A DNA stretch of 64,000 nt from Flavobacterium sp. (GCF_027484705.1 NZ_JAIXSL010000017.1:62001-126000), one strand, 5' to 3'; shown: positions 8,431 to 17,587, numbered from the stretch's first letter. Program-made: numbers and translations. The notes: generated by a model from the sequence alone, not told the origin.

Positions 8431-8599
8431 ATTTAGTGGAATTAAAAGGATATAAAGCGAAATAAGCAGAATTAAGGGTAAATAAGGGACATAATTTCGC
8501 CATTTCATTTCAAAAATAGTAAAAATATGTTTATGAGGTACAAAAATGGTACAAAAAATAGCAAAAAATAACAAAACAACACGAAGTCAATATTTTAAA

Positions 8600-8632
8600 T
8601 AAAATAAAAAATCCCTTTATTTAAAAGGGATT
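8600..8632 (-). terminator. Rho-independent terminator of mnmE
   Basis: AATCCCTTT (8610-8618) pairs with AAAGGGATT (8624-8632) around a 5-base loop. On the minus strand the stem is followed by a T-rich run (TTTTTATTTTATTT). It lies 42 bp beyond the mnmE stop and marks the chromosome side of the element junction. Confidence 0.8.
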
Positions 8633-8674
8633 GATGTATTTTTCTTTGTTTTAATTTTTAATGATTTGTGAGTG

Positions 8675-10069
8675 CTATTTGCCGATACAGAAATTTGCAA
8701 AAATATTCCCCAACAACTCATCATTAGTAACCTGCCCGGTAATCATCCCAAAATGGTATAAAGCTTCTTTAATATCAATGGCCATAAGGTCTGAAGATAA
8801 ATTCGTCTGCAAGCCATATTTCACTTTCTGAATTTCTTCAAGTGCCTTAAGCAGGGAATCATAATGGCGCGTATTGGTTACAATCGTTTCGTTGTTTCTT
8901 AATGCTCCGGTGTTGACAAACGACAACAATTGATTTTTTAAATCTTCAATGCCGGTTTTATTCTTAGCCGAAATCGGAATCAGTTGCGCGTTGCTATTGG
9001 AAAGTTTTTCAACAATCGAAGTTAATGTTCCTTCAGCCAACGTGTCAATCTTATTCAAAACAACAATCAAAGGCTTTAGCGGAAATTGGTTTCTGATTTT
9101 CTCAATCTCCACTTTCAAAAGATCAATCGTAAATCTCGAACTATCCACCAAAAACAAAACGACTTGTGCCTGTTCAATCTTCTCAAAAGTTCTTTGAATG
9201 CCAATACTTTCGACGACATCTTTCGTTTCGCGGATTCCCGCCGTATCGATGAATCTAAATCCGATTCCATCAATCACCAGTTCATCTTCAATCGTATCAC
9301 GCGTGGTTCCGGCAATTTCGGAAACAATCGCGCGTTCCTCATTCAAAAGGGCATTGAGTAAAGTGGATTTTCCAACATTCGGCTCACCAACAATGGCTAC
9401 AGGAATACCGTTTTTAATTACATTTCCAACGGCAAATGAATCTATTAATCTTTTTAAAACCAGTTCGATACGCTCAATCAATTCATTGAATTGTGAACGA
9501 TCGGCAAACTCCACATCTTCCTCTGCAAAATCAAGTTCGAGTTCAATCAGCGAAGCGAAATTCAACAGCTCAACCCTCAAATTCGCAATCTCGTTCGAAA
9601 ACCCGCCGCGCATCTGCTGCATCGCAATCTGGTGTGACGCTTCGTTGTCCGAAGAAATCAAATCGGCAACGGCTTCAGCTTGTGACAAATCAAGTTTGCC
9701 ATTGAGAAAAGCACGCAAAGTAAATTCGCCCGCATTGGCCATTCGGCAACCTTTACGCAACAACAACTGAATAATTTGCTGCTGAATGTAAGTAGAACCA
9801 TGACAAGAAATTTCCACGGTATTTTCACCCGTATACGAATTCGGCCCTTTAAAAATCGAAACCAATACTTCGTCTAAAGTCTTATTGCCATCCACAATAT
9901 GGCCTAAATGCAAAGTATGCGACTTCTGTTTTTCCAGATCTTTCCCACGAACCGACTTAAAAATACCAGTCGAAATGGCAATCGCCGCTTCACCCGAAAC
10001 GCGGATAATCGCAATAGCGCCGGCACCCGAAGGCGTTGCAAGCGCAACAATAGTGTCTTGTGGAATCAT
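8675..10069 (-). CDS. mnmE: tRNA uridine-5-carboxymethylaminomethyl GTPase MnmE
   Basis: MnmE works with MnmG to modify U34 of tRNAs. The 464-residue protein is full length. It has an N-terminal formyl-THF-binding domain (about 1-120), a helical domain split around the G domain, and the G domain (about 220-375). The G motifs are GEPNVGKST (G1), the TTRDT loop (G2), DTAGI (G3) and NKID (G4). The C terminus is the invariant CIGK with the catalytic Cys461. The last 18 coding bases (TTCTGTATCGGCAAATAG) match the type of site used by elements that integrate into the end of this gene, and an integrase lies immediately downstream. Confidence 0.97.
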   Translation of the reverse strand: MIPQDTIVALATPSGAGAIAIIRVSGEAAIAISTGIFKSVRGKDLEKQKSHTLHLGHIVDGNKTLDEVLVSIFKGPNSYTGENTVEISCHGSTYIQQQIIQLLLRKGCRMANAGEFTLRAFLNGKLDLSQAEAVADLISSDNEASHQIAMQQMRGGFSNEIANLRVELLNFASLIELELDFAEEDVEFADRSQFNELIERIELVLKRLIDSFAVGNVIKNGIPVAIVGEPNVGKSTLLNALLNEERAIVSEIAGTTRDTIEDELVIDGIGFRFIDTAGIRETKDVVESIGIQRTFEKIEQAQVVLFLVDSSRFTIDLLKVEIEKIRNQFPLKPLIVVLNKIDTLAEGTLTSIVEKLSNSNAQLIPISAKNKTGIEDLKNQLLSFVNTGALRNNETIVTNTRHYDSLLKALEEIQKVKYGLQTNLSSDLMAIDIKEALYHFGMITGQVTNDELLGNIFANFCIGK

Positions 10070-10086
10070 GTTTTTTATTTGAGCGA

Positions 10087-10094
10087 CAAAGATA
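10087..10094 (-). promoter_or_regulatory. -7 box (TATCTTTG) of mnmE
   Basis: The minus strand reads TATCTTTG, matching TAnnTTTG, 17 bp before the mnmE ATG. A clear -33 TTG at normal spacing was not found. The dispersed repeat begins about 20 bp further upstream and may have replaced the original upstream sequence. Confidence 0.4.
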
Positions 10095-10114
10095 AATCAA
10101 ATTGTTTTGATTTT

Positions 10115-10198
10115 GAGGAGCTGATCCCGCTATCCGTTGCAATCTTTTACGCCGAACACCGGCGCAAAAGGATTTCCTCTACTATCGGGGCTAGGGCA
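10115..10198 (-). repeat. Dispersed hairpin repeat, copy 1
   Basis: Read on the minus strand it begins GCCCTAGCCCCGATAG and ends GGATAGCGGGATCAGCTCC, as do copies near 29.5 and 39.4 kb. The centre is a hairpin: CTTTTGCGCCG, loop GTGTT, CGGCGTAAAAG. It occupies the space between the divergent mnmE and lpdA genes. Confidence 0.85.
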
Positions 10199-10242
10199 TT
10201 GGATTTTAAATCAATTTTCTGCAAAATTTGCGTCTTGGCGTC

Positions 10243-10273
10243 TTGGCGAGCAAACAAAAAAACTGTAAATTTG
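10243..10273 (+). promoter_or_regulatory. lpdA promoter (TTG-N20-TAAATTTG)
   Basis: TTG at 10243-10245 and TAAATTTG at 10266-10273 match the Bacteroidota housekeeping promoter with a 20-bp spacer. The ATG of lpdA follows 20 bp later. The -33 box lies inside a short tandem CGTCTTGG duplication. Confidence 0.6.
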
Positions 10274-10293
10274 CGTCACTAAAATCAAAAAAC

Positions 10294-11697
10294 ATGAGTT
10301 CATTTGACGTAGTCATCATAGGATCCGGCCCAGGCGGATACGTATCAGCCATTCGTTGTGCCCAATTGGGTTTCAAAACAGCCATCATCGAAAAATACAG
10401 CACTTTAGGCGGCACTTGTCTTAACGTAGGTTGCATCCCATCGAAAGCATTATTGGCGTCTTCGCACCATTACGAAGAATTGCAGCATTTCGCCGATCAC
10501 GGGATTGAAGTGTCAGGCGAAGTAAAAGTGAATCTTGAAAAAATGATTGCCCGCAAGCAAGCGGTCGTCGATCAAACTTCTGGTGGCGTAAAATTCCTGA
10601 TGGATAAAAATAAAATCACCGTTTTTGAAGGTTTGGGTTCTTTCGTAGATGCGACGCACGTAGCGATTGCCAAAGCCGACGGCACTTCAGAAACCATCGA
10701 AGGAAAAAATATCATTATAGCGACAGGTTCAAAACCATCGAACTTGCCGTTCATCAAACTCGATAAAGAAAGAATCATCACTTCTACGGAAGCATTGAAA
10801 TTAAAAGAAGTTCCAAAACACCTAATCATCATTGGTGGCGGTGTGATCGGCATCGAATTAGGGCAAGTCTATCTTCGTTTGGGCGCTCAGGTTTCCGTAG
10901 TAGAATTCATGGACCGAATCATTCCAGGAATGGACAGTTCGTTGTCGAAAGAATTAACTAAAGTCTTGAAAAAACAAGGCATGAAATTCTACGTGTCGCA
11001 CAAAGTGAAATCCGTAGAAAGAAAAGGAAAAGCCGTAACGGTGCAAGCCGAAAACCCAAAAGGAGAAACCATCACTTTAGAAGGCGATTACGCTTTGGTA
11101 GCGGTTGGTCGTCGCCCATACACTGACGGACTAAATGCTGATAAAGCAGACGTGAAGCTGACCGACAGAGGCATGGTTGAAGTGAACGATCATCTTCAAA
11201 CCAACATTCCAAATATTTACGCGATTGGCGATGTCGTTCGCGGCGCGATGTTAGCGCACAAAGCCGAAGAAGAAGGAGCCATGGTTGCAGAAATCCTTGC
11301 CGGTCAAAAACCACATATCGATTATAATTTGATTCCAGGCGTTGTTTACACTTGGCCCGAAGTGGCTGCAGTTGGGCAAACAGAAGAGCAATTGAAAGCT
11401 TCAGGCGTTGAATTTAAATCAGGAAGTTTTCCATTCAAAGCCTTAGGGCGCGCCAGAGCGAGTGGAGATTTAGACGGTTTTGTAAAAATCCTAGCCGATG
11501 CCAAAACTGACGAAGTGTTAGGCGTTCACATGATTGGAGCCAGAACTGCTGACTTGATTGCAGAAGCCGTAACCGCGATGGAATTCAAAGCCTCAGCCGA
11601 AGACATTTCAAGAATGAGCCATGCGCATCCGACGTTTGCAGAAGCCATTAAAGAAGCCGCATTAGCAGCTACGGATAATCGCGCGCTGCATGTGTAG
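10294..11697 (+). CDS. lpdA: Dihydrolipoyl dehydrogenase
   Basis: This is the E3 subunit of 2-oxoacid dehydrogenase complexes; it reoxidises dihydrolipoamide using FAD and NAD+. The ATG at 10294 gives 467 residues, the usual length, with the FAD motif (GSGPGGY) at residues 10-16; the longer frame adds an unrelated leader. The redox disulfide is Cys42-Cys47 in GGTCLNVGCIPSK. The NAD-binding GGGVIGIELG follows at about 180, and the catalytic His445-Glu450 pair is in HAHPTFAEA near the end. It stands alone, with its own promoter and terminator, not in an operon with E1 or E2 genes. Confidence 0.97.
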   Translation: MSSFDVVIIGSGPGGYVSAIRCAQLGFKTAIIEKYSTLGGTCLNVGCIPSKALLASSHHYEELQHFADHGIEVSGEVKVNLEKMIARKQAVVDQTSGGVKFLMDKNKITVFEGLGSFVDATHVAIAKADGTSETIEGKNIIIATGSKPSNLPFIKLDKERIITSTEALKLKEVPKHLIIIGGGVIGIELGQVYLRLGAQVSVVEFMDRIIPGMDSSLSKELTKVLKKQGMKFYVSHKVKSVERKGKAVTVQAENPKGETITLEGDYALVAVGRRPYTDGLNADKADVKLTDRGMVEVNDHLQTNIPNIYAIGDVVRGAMLAHKAEEEGAMVAEILAGQKPHIDYNLIPGVVYTWPEVAAVGQTEEQLKASGVEFKSGSFPFKALGRARASGDLDGFVKILADAKTDEVLGVHMIGARTADLIAEAVTAMEFKASAEDISRMSHAHPTFAEAIKEAALAATDNRALHV

Positions 11698-11730
11698 ACT
11701 GTAAGATTTTAAGACTGTAAGATTTTTAAA
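11698..11730 (+). repeat. TAAGATTTTAAGA-type short tandem repeat
   Basis: The stretch has GACTGTAAGATTTTAAGACTGTAAGATTTT, two near-identical units directly after the lpdA stop. A related array follows the rhodanese gene near 36.19 kb. Such units appear to be intergenic filler repeats; no coding potential. Confidence 0.5.
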
Positions 11731-11734
11731 TACG

Positions 11735-11762
11735 AAAGCCGTTCTATTGAACGGCTTTTTTA
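11735..11762 (+). terminator. Rho-independent terminator of lpdA
   Basis: AAAGCCGTTC (11735-11744) and GAACGGCTTT (11749-11758) form a perfect 10-bp stem with a TATT loop, followed by a T run. Confidence 0.88.
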
Positions 11763-11827
11763 ATTCGCGTAAATCCGTGTTTTCGGTGTTATCCGCGTGC
11801 CGTTTTTCAATGACTAAAACACCACGT

Positions 11828-12727
11828 TTACTTTTTAGAATACCGCTTAATACCCAAATAAATCAATATTCCTAATAGAATCAAACTCCAGATATGAACC
11901 ACAAAAACCAACAGGCTTTCCAAAATATACCAACCCGATTTGATCGAATCTAAAAGTTGCAATCCCAATGGCGGCTCATAAGCGCTGGCGTCTTTTTCAT
12001 TGGCGACAATTTCCTGTTTCACCGTTTCCTTTTGGTAAATATGAAGCGTAATCGTGCTAAAATTGACCTGATCCTGCAAAGCCAGATTTTCAATTTTTTT
12101 GTCATCCTGCGCTGTGCCGGTTTCATCAACCTTATCTTCGGCATTGACGATCTGATTTAGTTTTTTGCCTTTGGTATCGACAGCATTTTCAAGCCGTTGT
12201 TGATGCTTGGCACTTCGCCGTTGTGCCATTTCGTTCGACAACAACTGGAGCGCCACATCATCCGCTTTGATATGGCGGCTGTCCAGAAAAGCAACCTCAC
12301 GCGCAATGGTTTTGACCACGGTATCAAATTGTGCATTCGGTATCCTGAGCCGAATATTGTTTTCTACGGTATAACGCGTGGTTTCGAGCGTACTGTCCTG
12401 GCTGATTTTAGTCGAAAATTGTTTGTTGATGGTGCTTTCGAGTTCGGAAGAAGCGACAAATCCACCATATTTTCTTGCGGCATTTTCAATGGCATCGGTC
12501 GATTTTGAGACATTTTTGACTTTGAATTTTAACTCAGCGGTGCGGATGAATTTCCGTTGAGGTTGTTTTACGGTTTTGGGTTTTACAGGACTAACGGAGT
12601 CAGCAGATACTGCGATTTTTTCATTGGAAATTGCGGCTTCTTCTGAAGGTGCTTCTGCTTGTTTGCACGAAAAGATCAGCAGGAAACTGCCGAAAAGAAC
12701 CAAACTGATGCGTGGGATGGTGTTCAT
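11828..12727 (-). CDS. DUF4349 lipoprotein with C-terminal membrane segment
   Basis: The 299-residue product has a lipoprotein signal ending at Cys21 (LLIFSC). Residues about 58-270 match DUF4349 (RKFIRTAELKFKVKNVSKS, then a coiled-coil middle part and FSTITLHIYQ). A single transmembrane helix near the end is followed by a basic tail. It should sit in the envelope with the DUF4349 part in the periplasm. The family has no firmly known role. The gene stands alone between lpdA and the divergent pabB. Confidence 0.85.
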   Translation of the reverse strand: MNTIPRISLVLFGSFLLIFSCKQAEAPSEEAAISNEKIAVSADSVSPVKPKTVKQPQRKFIRTAELKFKVKNVSKSTDAIENAARKYGGFVASSELESTINKQFSTKISQDSTLETTRYTVENNIRLRIPNAQFDTVVKTIAREVAFLDSRHIKADDVALQLLSNEMAQRRSAKHQQRLENAVDTKGKKLNQIVNAEDKVDETGTAQDDKKIENLALQDQVNFSTITLHIYQKETVKQEIVANEKDASAYEPPLGLQLLDSIKSGWYILESLLVFVVHIWSLILLGILIYLGIKRYSKK

Positions 12728-12890
12728 AAAATTGTTTTTAAAGGATGAATTAAAAATTACTTGACGGTAATCGGGTTGTTGCGCTAAAACCTAATAAGTA
12801 GTTTTCTATCAATAAGCCTTCAATTTTATGACAATGGATTTTCGGTTTGCCAATAAAAAGCGTGCCACAAATTTTATCGGGTTTTTGTTG

Positions 12891-12898
12891 TAATTTTG
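12891..12898 (+). promoter_or_regulatory. Candidate -7 box (TAATTTTG) of pabB-tilS-dsbD
   Basis: TAATTTTG matches TAnnTTTG and lies 19 bp before the TTG start used here for pabB. No convincing -33 TTG was seen at 17-20 bp spacing. Confidence 0.35.
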
Positions 12899-12917
12899 AA
12901 CCTTCTAAAACCCCAAC

Positions 12918-14204
12918 TTGAGAACATCGATTCATAAAAATATTGCCAACCCGAAGGAATTCAAACAACAGCTTTTGGCTTGGTCACAGGAATTTCGGGA
13001 AGTCGTTTTTCTTGAAAGTAACGCGCATCACGACGCTTATTCACAGTACGATTGCATACTTGCCGTCGATGCCTTCACATCTTTAAAAACAGATCAATTC
13101 AACGCTTTTGAAGATTTAAAACAATACCAGCAAACGACCAAAGACTGGCTTTTTGGTTACTTGTCTTATGATTTAAAAAACGATGTCGAAGTATTGTATT
13201 CCGCCAACCAAGACGGCTTGCAGTTTCCCGATTTGTATTTCTTCCAGCCAAAAAAACTGTTTTTGCTTCAAGGAAATAATCTCGAAATCCGTTATCTCAA
13301 TATGTGCGATGACGAAGTCGAAACGGATTTTTCGGACATAAAACTTTTTATTTTCAATCCAAATCCAACAAAGGAAACGCTTGCTATTGAACAAAGAATT
13401 TCCAAAGATTCCTACGTTCAGAAAGTGAATAAAATGCTCGAACACATCCACCACGGTGACATTTACGAAGCTAATTTCTGCATGGAATTTTTCGCTGAAA
13501 ACGCGACTATAAATCCTTTAGAAAAGTTTCTGAAACTCAATACGATTTCTCAAGCGCCGTTTTCTGTTTTCCTGAAGAACCACAAGCATTATCTGTTGTC
13601 GGCTTCCCCGGAACGTTATCTGAAAAAAACGGGCGAACGAATCATTTCCCAACCCATCAAAGGAACCGCCAGACGTTTTGCTGACGCGATTGAAGACGAA
13701 GCTTCCAAAAACAACCTCGCCAACGACCCGAAAGAGCGCTCTGAAAACATCATGATTACCGATCTGGTGCGCAACGATTTATCGCGGACGGCTCAAAAAG
13801 GTTCGGTTAAAGTTGAAGAATTGTGCTGCATTTATTCGTTTTTGCAGGTGCATCAAATGATTTCTACGATTGTTTCAAAATTGAAAGATGAACATTCTGC
13901 GATTGATGTTTTGAAAACCACTTTCCCTATGGGCAGCATGACCGGCGCACCCAAAATCTCTGCCATGCAAATCATCGAGAACCTTGAAGAAACCAAACGC
14001 GGTTTGTATAGCGGTGCTGTTGGTTATTTCACACCCGATAATGATTTCGATTTCAATGTCGTGATTCGCAGTATTCTTTACAACGTTGAAAAACAATACG
14101 TTTCATTTTCGGTCGGCAGCGCAATCACTTCACAATCGTTTCCCGAAAAGGAATACGAGGAATGTTTGCTCAAGGCCAAGGCGATGTTGGAAGTGCTGCA
14201 ATAA
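12918..14204 (+). CDS. pabB: Aminodeoxychorismate synthase component I (chorismate-binding)
   Basis: The 428-residue protein belongs to the anthranilate/aminodeoxychorismate/isochorismate synthase family. The C-terminal chorismate-binding domain shows SASPERYLKK, QPIKGTARR, DLVRNDLSR, PMGSMTGAPKISAMQIIE and GLYSGAVGYF. The PIKGT motif with its Lys is typical of PabB, not TrpE. It would form aminodeoxychorismate for folate with a glutaminase partner; a candidate partner lies 18 kb away. No ATG is available near the N terminus, so I use TTG at 12918; this start is uncertain. tilS follows after 26 bp. Confidence 0.88.
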   Translation: MRTSIHKNIANPKEFKQQLLAWSQEFREVVFLESNAHHDAYSQYDCILAVDAFTSLKTDQFNAFEDLKQYQQTTKDWLFGYLSYDLKNDVEVLYSANQDGLQFPDLYFFQPKKLFLLQGNNLEIRYLNMCDDEVETDFSDIKLFIFNPNPTKETLAIEQRISKDSYVQKVNKMLEHIHHGDIYEANFCMEFFAENATINPLEKFLKLNTISQAPFSVFLKNHKHYLLSASPERYLKKTGERIISQPIKGTARRFADAIEDEASKNNLANDPKERSENIMITDLVRNDLSRTAQKGSVKVEELCCIYSFLQVHQMISTIVSKLKDEHSAIDVLKTTFPMGSMTGAPKISAMQIIENLEETKRGLYSGAVGYFTPDNDFDFNVVIRSILYNVEKQYVSFSVGSAITSQSFPEKEYEECLLKAKAMLEVLQ

Positions 14205-14230
14205 TTCCACGGAAATCCCTACTTTTGGAT

Positions 14231-15544
14231 ATGCTTGAAAAACTCAGAAACCATCTCAACGAGAATTTACCTTTTTTGAAAGATAAAAAGTTGCTGCTGG
14301 CCGTCAGCGGTGGCATCGACAGTATGGTGATGGTCGATTTGTTTCATAAACTACACTATAAAATCGCCATCGCGCATTGCAATTTCCAGTTGCGTGGTGC
14401 CGAGAGTTTTGGCGATGAACAATTTGTTGTTGATTATGCCGATAAGAATAAAATTCCGGTGTTCACTACAAAATTCGATACCAAAGCGTTCGCTGAAGAT
14501 TACAAATTATCAATCCAATTGGCGGCGCGCGACCTGCGTTACCATTGGTTTTATGAATTGCTCGAAACCGAACATTACGATTACATTCTAACGGCGCATC
14601 ACGCTGATGACAACCTCGAAACGTTTCTGATCAATTTAAGCCGCGGAACAGGTTTGGAAGGCCTGACCGGAATTCCTGAACAGAACGACAAGATCATCCG
14701 TCCGCTTTTGGCTTTCAACAGAACCGCTATTGAAACTTACGCCGACGAGGATAAAATCAATTGGCGTGAAGACAGTAGTAACGCTTCCGATAAGTATTTG
14801 CGCAATAAAATACGCCACGATTTGGTGCCTTTATTCAAGGATTTGAATGCGAACTTTATCGATTCGTTTCAAAAAACACAATCGTATTTGCAGCAATCAC
14901 AGGCTATGGCGGAAGATGCCGCGGTGATGGTTTATCAGCAAGTGGCAAGCGAACAAGGCGATGAAATTCATTTCGATTTGAAAAAGCTTACGCAATTGCC
15001 GAACTACACTTCGTATTTATACCATTGGCTCAACGAATTTGGTTTTACCGCTTGGGATGATATTTACGCTTTGGCCGACGCGCAATCCGGGAAACAGGTT
15101 TTTTCAAAGGATTACAGGTTGCTCAAAGACCGCGGTGTTTTGATTGTTGCACCAATAAGCAATGAGATTGAAAATCTTGAATTCACCATCGATAAAAACG
15201 TGCAAGACGTTAATTTTCCCTTAAAACTTTCGTTTTGTAAAGTAGCCGACACTGCCCACATTTCTAATTCGGTTATATTTGTTGACGAAGAAAAGCTGCA
15301 ATTTCCGTTGCTGTTAAGGAAATGGAAATCGGGTGATGCCTTCCAACCCAGCGGGATGCAAGGCCAATCGAAAAAGCTCAGCAAGTTTTTCAAAGACGAG
15401 AAATTCTCACTGTTTGAAAAAGAAAACAGTTGGCTTTTATGCTCCGGAAATGAAATCGTCTGGGTAGTAGGGTTTCGCCACGATGAGCGGTTTAAAGCAG
15501 ACGCCCACACGAAGAAGATATTAAAAATTGAAGTCAAACCATGA
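14231..15544 (+). CDS. tilS: tRNA(Ile)-lysidine synthase
   Basis: TilS attaches lysine to C34 of the AUA-decoding tRNA(Ile), using ATP. The ATG at 14231 gives 437 residues and places the PP-loop SGGIDS at 26-31. The longer frame runs into pabB and has no homology. Further visible features are AHCNFQLRG, the TAHHADDNLET motif, WREDSSN and, near residue 375, the C-terminal LRKWKSGDAFQPSGMQG region of the TilS substrate-binding domain. Its stop overlaps the ATG of dsbD by 4 bp (ATGA), so translation is coupled. Confidence 0.95.
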   Translation: MLEKLRNHLNENLPFLKDKKLLLAVSGGIDSMVMVDLFHKLHYKIAIAHCNFQLRGAESFGDEQFVVDYADKNKIPVFTTKFDTKAFAEDYKLSIQLAARDLRYHWFYELLETEHYDYILTAHHADDNLETFLINLSRGTGLEGLTGIPEQNDKIIRPLLAFNRTAIETYADEDKINWREDSSNASDKYLRNKIRHDLVPLFKDLNANFIDSFQKTQSYLQQSQAMAEDAAVMVYQQVASEQGDEIHFDLKKLTQLPNYTSYLYHWLNEFGFTAWDDIYALADAQSGKQVFSKDYRLLKDRGVLIVAPISNEIENLEFTIDKNVQDVNFPLKLSFCKVADTAHISNSVIFVDEEKLQFPLLLRKWKSGDAFQPSGMQGQSKKLSKFFKDEKFSLFEKENSWLLCSGNEIVWVVGFRHDERFKADAHTKKILKIEVKP

Positions 15545-17544
15545 AAAAAATCCTTTCCATTATTGTTGCCTTTATAGCAATCGCCACGCAAGCCCAAATT
15601 CTGGAGCCCGTAAAATGGACCCACAAAACCGAGAAAAAATCAGACACCAATTTTATACTGGTTTTTGATGCCAAGATTGAAAAAGACTGGCATGTCTATT
15701 CGCAGTTTACCGATGATGGCGGCTCGTTGCCTTTAGAACTGACGTTTAAGAACCAAAAAGGAAACTTCACTTTAGTCGGAAAAACAAAAGAACGCGGGAC
15801 GAAAACCGGATTCAATGATGTTTTTGGCGTCAATGAAACGTTTTTTGAGGATAAGATCCATTTTGAGCAGGAAATCAAAATCACCAATCCTAAACTCAAA
15901 AACGTTGAGGCTGTTGTAGATTATCAGGCTTGTAAAGCGTCTTGTGTGAACCTCGTCGAGAAATTCAAATTTGTCATTCCTGAAATTGTTACGACTGCAG
16001 AAGTTGCTCCAACTAACATTGATACTACAACTGTAGATACCGCGACTGCAACCGTTGCAGAAGTTAAAGCTGCACCGGTTCCGAAAGTTTCCAAAATTGC
16101 AGCGCCTGTAAAACCGACGCGTGGTTTGTTCTCGATTTTCTTTTTGGCCTTTTTAGGTGGTTTCGCGGCTTTATTGACGCCTTGTGTGTTTCCGATGATT
16201 CCGATGACCGTCAGTTTTTTCACCAAACAAAGTAAAACTCCGGCGCAAGGAAAAAGAAACGCTTTGCTTTACGGAATTTCAATCATCGCGATTTATGTGA
16301 TTTTAGGTTTGGCAGTAACTGGCATTTTCGGGGCTGATGCTTTGAATGCTTTGTCCACAAACGTCTGGTTCAACATCATTTTCTTTTTATTACTGATCGT
16401 TTTTGCCGCATCTTTCTTAGGAGCGTTTGAAATCATGTTGCCGAATTCCTGGGCGAATAAAGTCGACAGGCAAGCTGATAGAGGCGGGATTGTAGGCATC
16501 TTATTCATGGCGCTCGCTTTAGCGATTGTCTCGTTTTCCTGTACTGGTCCAATTGTAGGAACTTTATTGGTTGAAGCTGCTTCTCACGGTGGCATTGCCC
16601 CAATTGTCGGAATGTTAGGTTTTTCTTCGGCGTTGGCGTTGCCGTTTATGTTGTTCGCCATGTTTCCAAGTTGGTTGCAATCGTTGCCTAAATCGGGCGG
16701 TTGGCTCAATACCGTGAAAGTATTTCTGGGTTTTCTGGAGTTGGCGTTGGCGTTCAAATTCTTATCGAATGCCGATTTGGTGTTGCAGTTGCATTTATTA
16801 GAAAGAGAAGTGTTCCTTGCGATTTGGATAGCTATTTTTGGAACTTTGGCTTTGTATCTTTTCGGTAAAATCTCGACACCGCACGACAGCCCGCTGACGC
16901 ATATTTCTGTAGGAAGATTGCTCACAGGTTTGTTGGTCTTATCGTTCACCATTTATATGATTCCAGGACTTTGGGGCGCGCCTTTGAAACTCATCAATGC
17001 TTTTCCGCCACCGATGGAATACAGTGAAAGTCCATTTGGTGTGGGAGGTTCAAGTGCCAGTAATACAACCACAACAGCTTTGCCGGCCGGTGCTAAAATT
17101 GGTCCACACGGCATCGTCGTTTTTGATGATTACGACAAAGGTTTAGCTTACGCCAAATCGGTCAACAAACCCATATTGCTAGATTTTACGGGTTATGCCT
17201 GTGTCAATTGCAGAAAAATGGAAAACAATGTGTGGTCGGAGGAACCGATTCTGTCGATATTGAAAAATGAGGTAGTCCTGATTTCATTGTATGTTGATGA
17301 CAAAAGGGATTTACCGAAAAACGAACAATTCACTTCCAAAACCACTGGCTCGGCAATAGAAACCGTAGGAGACAAGTGGACGGACTTTATGATTTCGAAA
17401 TATAAAACCAATACGCAACCCTTGTATGTATTAACGGATTTGAAAGGGAATTCATTAAATATTGATAAACCAACCACGAGTTATGATCCCGATGTTTCCT
17501 TGTATGAGAAGTGGCTGCGCGCAGGAATCGCAAATTTCAAATAA
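15541..17544 (+). CDS. dsbD: Thiol:disulfide interchange protein DsbD
   Basis: DsbD carries electrons from cytoplasmic thioredoxin across the inner membrane to periplasmic reductases. The 667-residue protein has a signal peptide and an N-terminal alpha domain (about 20-150) with paired cysteines in YQACKASCVN. A transmembrane beta domain of about eight helices (about 195-480) has the conserved LTPCVFPMIP and SFSCTGPIVG cysteines. A C-terminal thioredoxin domain (about 515-665) has an ACVNC active site. It is the third gene of the pabB-tilS-dsbD run. All redox cysteines are present, so it should be functional. Confidence 0.93.
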   Translation: MKKILSIIVAFIAIATQAQILEPVKWTHKTEKKSDTNFILVFDAKIEKDWHVYSQFTDDGGSLPLELTFKNQKGNFTLVGKTKERGTKTGFNDVFGVNETFFEDKIHFEQEIKITNPKLKNVEAVVDYQACKASCVNLVEKFKFVIPEIVTTAEVAPTNIDTTTVDTATATVAEVKAAPVPKVSKIAAPVKPTRGLFSIFFLAFLGGFAALLTPCVFPMIPMTVSFFTKQSKTPAQGKRNALLYGISIIAIYVILGLAVTGIFGADALNALSTNVWFNIIFFLLLIVFAASFLGAFEIMLPNSWANKVDRQADRGGIVGILFMALALAIVSFSCTGPIVGTLLVEAASHGGIAPIVGMLGFSSALALPFMLFAMFPSWLQSLPKSGGWLNTVKVFLGFLELALAFKFLSNADLVLQLHLLEREVFLAIWIAIFGTLALYLFGKISTPHDSPLTHISVGRLLTGLLVLSFTIYMIPGLWGAPLKLINAFPPPMEYSESPFGVGGSSASNTTTTALPAGAKIGPHGIVVFDDYDKGLAYAKSVNKPILLDFTGYACVNCRKMENNVWSEEPILSILKNEVVLISLYVDDKRDLPKNEQFTSKTTGSAIETVGDKWTDFMISKYKTNTQPLYVLTDLKGNSLNIDKPTTSYDPDVSLYEKWLRAGIANFK

Positions 17545-17550
17545 CACTGG

Positions 17551-17587
17551 TATCCCAATCGAAAGGTTGGGATTTTTTATTTTTTTG
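17551..17587 (+). terminator. Rho-independent terminator of dsbD
   Basis: ATCCCAATC (17552-17560), loop GAAA, GGTTGGGAT (17565-17573), then a T-rich tail. The stem includes a G-T pair. Confidence 0.85.

Larger units (their letters stand above)
2597..8600 (-). mobile_element. Core of an integrative element next to mnmE
   Basis: The block is AT-rich and entirely on the minus strand. It carries a HTH/zinc-ribbon gene, a tyrosine integrase, an unknown gene, an excisionase-like HTH gene, DUF3987 and DUF6371, which is a usual order in flavobacterial mobilizable or conjugative elements. The right boundary lies between the HTH gene and the terminator of mnmE. No duplicated attachment site was found inside the window and no relaxase gene was seen. 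The element therefore either continues to the left with the metal cargo or is a reduced form. The boundaries given are those of the recognisable core. Confidence 0.7.

Noticed and set aside
8431..8574. N-terminal extension of the zinc-ribbon/HTH gene
   Set aside because: The extra residues are hydrophobic and without homology; the zinc-ribbon begins just after the internal ATG at 8430.
1..8674. Search for a second copy of the mnmE end as the far attachment site
   Set aside because: No stretch resembling TTCTGTATCGGCAAATAG or its complement was seen left of the integrase, so I do not claim a mapped element end.
9198..9770. 190-codon open frame on the plus strand inside mnmE
   Set aside because: It is the antisense shadow of a clear mnmE gene, Ser-rich without any domain.
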